Assembly (NCBI GenBank): GCA_019313025.1
Contig: JAFDCA010000359.1
Coordinates: 1-6,346, forward strand
Length of the DNA: 6,346 nt
Direction of reading: 5' to 3'
From: Deltaproteobacteria bacterium
Lineage (GTDB): Bacteria; Desulfobacterota; Desulfobacteria; Desulfobacterales; UBA11574
How positions within the stretch are numbered: the stretch's first letter is position 1; the number at the start of each line of letters is the position of its first letter. Positions 6,284 to 6,346 of this stretch are shown one piece after another. A model generated the notes under the pieces. That model did no database searches. It had not been told where the DNA came from and worked only from the letters and a program-made list of their open reading frames with translations. A program made the translations under genes and the position numbers.

Positions 6284-6346
6284 ATGAGCAATTTGAAAAC
6301 GAAACGACAGATAAAGCACGCGATTGTCCTGGGACGAATCGTTGGC
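6284..6346 (+). CDS. Start of a further gene, truncated by window edge
   Basis: ATG at 6284 opens a frame of 21 codons that stays open to the window end and begins MSNLKTKRQIKHAIVLGRIV. It lies 18 bases after the membrane-protein stop on the same strand, with a weak GGCGG-type site about 7 bases upstream. The basic start followed by a hydrophobic stretch resembles the first residues of inner-membrane enzymes; the LGRIVG wording faintly recalls LpxL-type lipid A acyltransferases, which would fit the locus, but too little is visible for an assignment. Confidence 0.4.
   Translation, partial: MSNLKTKRQIKHAIVLGRIVG

Overview
The window is a divergent lipopolysaccharide (LPS) core and cell-envelope glycosylation locus from a Gram-negative bacterium. 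The anchor is a clear Kdo transferase (waaA), which implies an LPS outer membrane. Its wording (WIQAASVGE rather than the enterobacterial histidine form), the order waaA - small LPS-type kinase - methyltransferase - GT39 transferase and the moderate GC content suggest a Desulfobacterota-like (deltaproteobacterial) source. That taxonomic guess is from memory of the family and was not checked.

Minus-strand block (positions 1-4155, read right to left): waaA (2878-4155), then a Kdo/WaaP/InaA-like lipopolysaccharide kinase homologue (1994-2776), a SAM-dependent methyltransferase with an N-terminal zinc ribbon (1057-1872), and a GT39/ArnT-like membrane glycosyltransferase (from 1046 off the left edge). 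The gaps are about 101, 121 and 10 bases, with no evident terminator between genes, so one transcript from the strong sigma70-like promoter at 4211-4239 is plausible. Functionally the block would make and decorate the inner core: WaaA adds Kdo to lipid A, the kinase-like and methyltransferase proteins would modify a sugar, and the GT39 enzyme would transfer a lipid-linked sugar on the periplasmic side.

Plus-strand block (4416 to right edge): a small secreted protein (4416-4829), a 12-helix-class GT-C-like membrane protein (4832-6265) only 2 bases behind it, and the first 21 codons of a further gene (6284 onward). The first two are visibly more AT-rich than waaA and GT39, which suggests separate acquisition. 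The small protein looks like a periplasmic partner of the membrane transferase.

The points most worth a second look are: the kinase homologue has Ala where the catalytic Asp of the HGD loop should be, while other kinase residues remain; a possible stand-alone periplasmic domain is paired with a GT-C transferase; a promoter lies inside the longest waaA reading frame and fixes a shorter start; and two short open frames bridge or precede annotated genes. No mobile element, CRISPR array, tRNA or rRNA was seen.
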